The notes under the pieces: model-generated
The model's database searches: none
The model's input: only the letters and a program-made list of their open reading frames with translations
Told to the model about the DNA's origin: nothing
Origin: Paenibacillus phytorum
GTDB lineage: Bacteria > Bacillota > Bacilli > Paenibacillales > NBRC-103111
DNA length: 64,000 nucleotides
Direction: 5' to 3'
Assembly: GCF_013141715.1 (NCBI RefSeq)
Contig: NZ_WHOA01000085.1
Coordinates: 124,001 to 188,000, forward strand
Position numbers and translations under genes: made by a program
Shown: piece by piece, positions 61,933 to 64,000 of the stretch
Position numbering within the stretch: the stretch's first letter is position 1
How the letters are laid out: every line of letters begins with the position of its first letter

Positions 61933-64000
61933 TTAATGATTTCCTGACTGATCATGTGGTACTGTGACGGTTACAGAAGTAACCATTTTATTGCCCGCTT
62001 TGTCGGTTGCCGTGTAGGTTATGGTATAGTCGCGTCCTTTTTCTGCACGTAAACTAAATGAAGTAGCCTCAGTACCGATATTAGCCCCAATGTCACCTTG
62101 TCCGCTATCCGGTTGATCGACCGTAATGGAGGTTAACACCACAGATGCAACGTCTGATGCAGCATCGCTCGAATTCAGCGCGGCATGAATCGCCACCATT
62201 GTATGATTCGCCGGCCATATCGACGTCTTATCTAATTGAACGATTAATATTGGAGCCGTTTTGTCAATCTTGAACTCGATGGTTTTGATCGGTTCTACAT
62301 TGCCTGCTAGATCCGTGCTGCGATAACCAACCGTATAGTTCCCTTCACCAAAGGCAGGAATGGAACCGGTATAGGTGATCCAACCCCCGTTATTCACTTG
62401 GTATTCTGTTTTCGCCACGCCATATACATTGTCACTTACAGAGAAGCTTACCGTTACATCCGACGTATACCATCCATTGCTGCCATTAGGTGCAGCCGGA
62501 CTTAAAGTTGCGATACTTTCGGGTGCAATCTTATCAATATTGCTTATGACAATGCTAGTTACATTGGATACGTTGCCCACTGCATCCGTTCCTCTTGCAT
62601 ACACCGTATCATTTGCCGAAAGGACAACAGGTACAGTGTAAGCTGTCCATGTACCGCTTTCGCCCACTTTGTATTCTTTCACCGCTGCGGCTGCTGGAAA
62701 GCTAATCGTTACGGTAACGTCGTTGTTAGTAGGTGCTGTAATATCTGCAGCCAATATCGCATCCGCCGGAGGTGTCATTTCAATTTCCACGCCGTTGATT
62801 GCCACTTCAAGCAGATCAAGGGTAGCGGAGTTACCACCATCAGGAAAGTAAAGTCTTACATATTTGGATTCTGCTTGTACTGCGAAAATATTAGAGAAAC
62901 CAAAGTAAGCGCCACCTGTCGGCGAAGTAACCGTGCTGATTGTATGCCAGTCTGCGCCATCTGCACTTGTCTGAATTTCAATTTTCTTCGGGGTGTTGAA
63001 ATAGTTCTGGTTTGATGAGTTAAAATTAATTTCTACATTTTTGATATCAGCTTTATTCTTCAATTCAAATGCAATCCATGATGCTCCAGATCCAGAAACA
63101 GACCATTTTGAGCTGTCAAATAAAGTGCCTTCAATCAATTTACCATCAATGACTTTATCCGGTGTGTTGCTGCCTTGAGTTCCGCTAGCTGTAACCGTTG
63201 CTCCTATAGCTACATTGTCATAAGGATAAAGATCCAGATAAACCCTATTACTGGTAAATGTTTGACCATCCAATTCAACCTCAGCCCATATTGCAGCTCT
63301 TGTCAACTGAGTTACATGTTTTGGAATAGCTTTACCATTAGCAAATGTAACGATGTCACTTTCTTGTATGGCAATCGGTTGGTATTTCGTTCCCCCGTCT
63401 AGATCGACGATACCAGATTTCATCGTGACTGTTGCAGCACCAAGTCCAATTGCCCCACCTTTTAAGGAACGTCCCTCAAGTCTGTAATTTAATGCGTCAT
63501 AGCTAGGAAACTCCCCGTAAACTTCCCGGTCCTCTATCCATAACGAAGCACCAATCATCGTATCTTTCACATAAATTCTGCCGTTCTTAATCGAAACGTT
63601 AAGAACATCCGACTTCTGAACTCCGTCATAGGTTCCGCTTACGGTAATAGCTGCCGTACCATTGTTTACCGCATGAACGATACCGTTAGAATCAACCGTT
63701 GCTACGTTTTGGTTACTGCTGTTAAATGATATCATTCCTTGCTCGAAACGAACTTTCAATGCGGGATAAGTCATATATCCTTCGACATTGACTTGCAATG
63801 AGTCTAATGACAATTGTTTGCCTGTCGTAATCAAATTCGTGAGCTTATACTCTCGTTGCGGACTATTCGTAACTATTTTCACGATCGTATCCACTTGGTC
63901 ACGCACTACGCCGGTTAAGTCAACCGTAACGCTCGTGCCAGATTGTGTAAAGTTTAATGGTTGATCTTCGTTGAGCCATGAAATACTTGTAACATTATTA
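61933..64000 (-). CDS. C-terminal part of a large multidomain, probably secreted protein (cut by window edge)
   Basis: The frame is open from the stop at 61933 to the window edge, about 688 residues; the GTG at 63906 is internal, since residues continue upstream (SWLNEDQPLNFT, GTSVTVDLTGVV). Domains seen: a Big-2-like Ig fold (about 60-140), an F5/8 type C discoidin carbohydrate-binding domain (about 250-405, NVAIGATVTASG, WIAFELKNKADIKNVEI, KYVRLYFPDGG), then three Ig/OmpL47-like repeats with DAVGNVS, STDLAGNVEP and TATDKAGNK, ending HDQSGNH. The piece entering the window resembles the sandwich after the catalytic barrel of alpha-L-fucosidases, but this is only a guess. Likely secreted and tied to the polysaccharide locus. 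Confidence 0.75.
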   Translation of the reverse strand, partial: NNVTSISWLNEDQPLNFTQSGTSVTVDLTGVVRDQVDTIVKIVTNSPQREYKLTNLITTGKQLSLDSLQVNVEGYMTYPALKVRFEQGMISFNSSNQNVATVDSNGIVHAVNNGTAAITVSGTYDGVQKSDVLNVSIKNGRIYVKDTMIGASLWIEDREVYGEFPSYDALNYRLEGRSLKGGAIGLGAATVTMKSGIVDLDGGTKYQPIAIQESDIVTFANGKAIPKHVTQLTRAAIWAEVELDGQTFTSNRVYLDLYPYDNVAIGATVTASGTQGSNTPDKVIDGKLIEGTLFDSSKWSVSGSGASWIAFELKNKADIKNVEINFNSSNQNYFNTPKKIEIQTSADGADWHTISTVTSPTGGAYFGFSNIFAVQAESKYVRLYFPDGGNSATLDLLEVAINGVEIEMTPPADAILAADITAPTNNDVTVTISFPAAAAVKEYKVGESGTWTAYTVPVVLSANDTVYARGTDAVGNVSNVTSIVISNIDKIAPESIATLSPAAPNGSNGWYTSDVTVSFSVSDNVYGVAKTEYQVNNGGWITYTGSIPAFGEGNYTVGYRSTDLAGNVEPIKTIEFKIDKTAPILIVQLDKTSIWPANHTMVAIHAALNSSDAASDVASVVLTSITVDQPDSGQGDIGANIGTEATSFSLRAEKGRDYTITYTATDKAGNKMVTSVTVTVPHDQSGNH

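Overview
The window looks like the chromosome of a Gram-positive, low-to-moderate GC soil or plant-associated member of the Bacillota, most likely Paenibacillus or a close relative. The basis is strong AGGAGG-type ribosome binding sites, many AraC-family regulators, an LplABC-like sugar ABC transporter, a LutABC lactate system, and a large secreted beta-helix protein ending in a FIMAH-like domain. No rRNA, tRNA, CRISPR array or intact transposase gene was seen.

Layout. (1) 1-6252, minus strand: a histidine-utilisation-like cluster with hutU (cut by the window edge), hutG, an AraC regulator, a histidine ammonia-lyase homologue and an MFS permease. The lyase homologue lacks the Ala-Ser-Gly triad that makes the MIO cofactor. 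(2) 6698-12678: a CynX-type MFS permease with a divergent LysR gene, a small membrane protein, a C-terminal scrap of a GtaA-like glutaminase, and an AraC gene divergent from a PhyH dioxygenase fused to HEAT repeats. (3) 12710-13179: a gene-free 470-bp element with homologous inverted ends that holds four 19-bp palindromes. (4) 13324-28047: two paralogous copies of one module (DUF5107/TPR giant, mutarotase-like protein, divergent AraC regulator). The second copy is fused operon-style to lutABC, and a scrap of an AraC gene marks a rearrangement point.

(5) 28016-50586: a large minus-strand polysaccharide-utilisation locus. It has a membrane-anchored AraC regulator, two ABC permeases, a binding lipoprotein, a heparinase II/III-like lyase, a 1414-residue secreted beta-helix protein, a broken Gfo/Idh/MocA gene, an aldo/keto reductase, a GH88 unsaturated uronyl hydrolase, a RhaM-like protein and three large unassigned proteins, probably alpha/alpha-barrels. 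Three transcription units share a near-identical ~100-bp upstream module with paired GAAAA-N7/8-TTTTC inverted repeats. (6) 50929-61782: a degraded sensor kinase, then a second diverged version of the catabolic block (RhaM-like, lactonase, unassigned barrel protein, GH88, aldo/keto reductase), an AraC gene with an internal stop, a sugar isomerase-like gene, a zinc formaldehyde dehydrogenase-like gene, a 52-residue tail of a third barrel paralogue and an intact Gfo/Idh/MocA gene. (7) 61933-64000: the C-terminal part of a large, probably secreted multidomain protein that continues past the window.

Working model (inference): extracellular lyases cut an acidic polysaccharide bearing uronic acid and probably a 6-deoxyhexose; oligomers enter through the ABC system; GH88 removes the unsaturated uronyl residue; the freed sugar is handled by mutarotase, aldose dehydrogenase and lactonase. 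If the deoxysugar follows the oxidative route that yields pyruvate and L-lactate, LutABC would consume the lactate. The repeated modules, gene tails and broken copies show a region shaped by duplication, recombination and decay.
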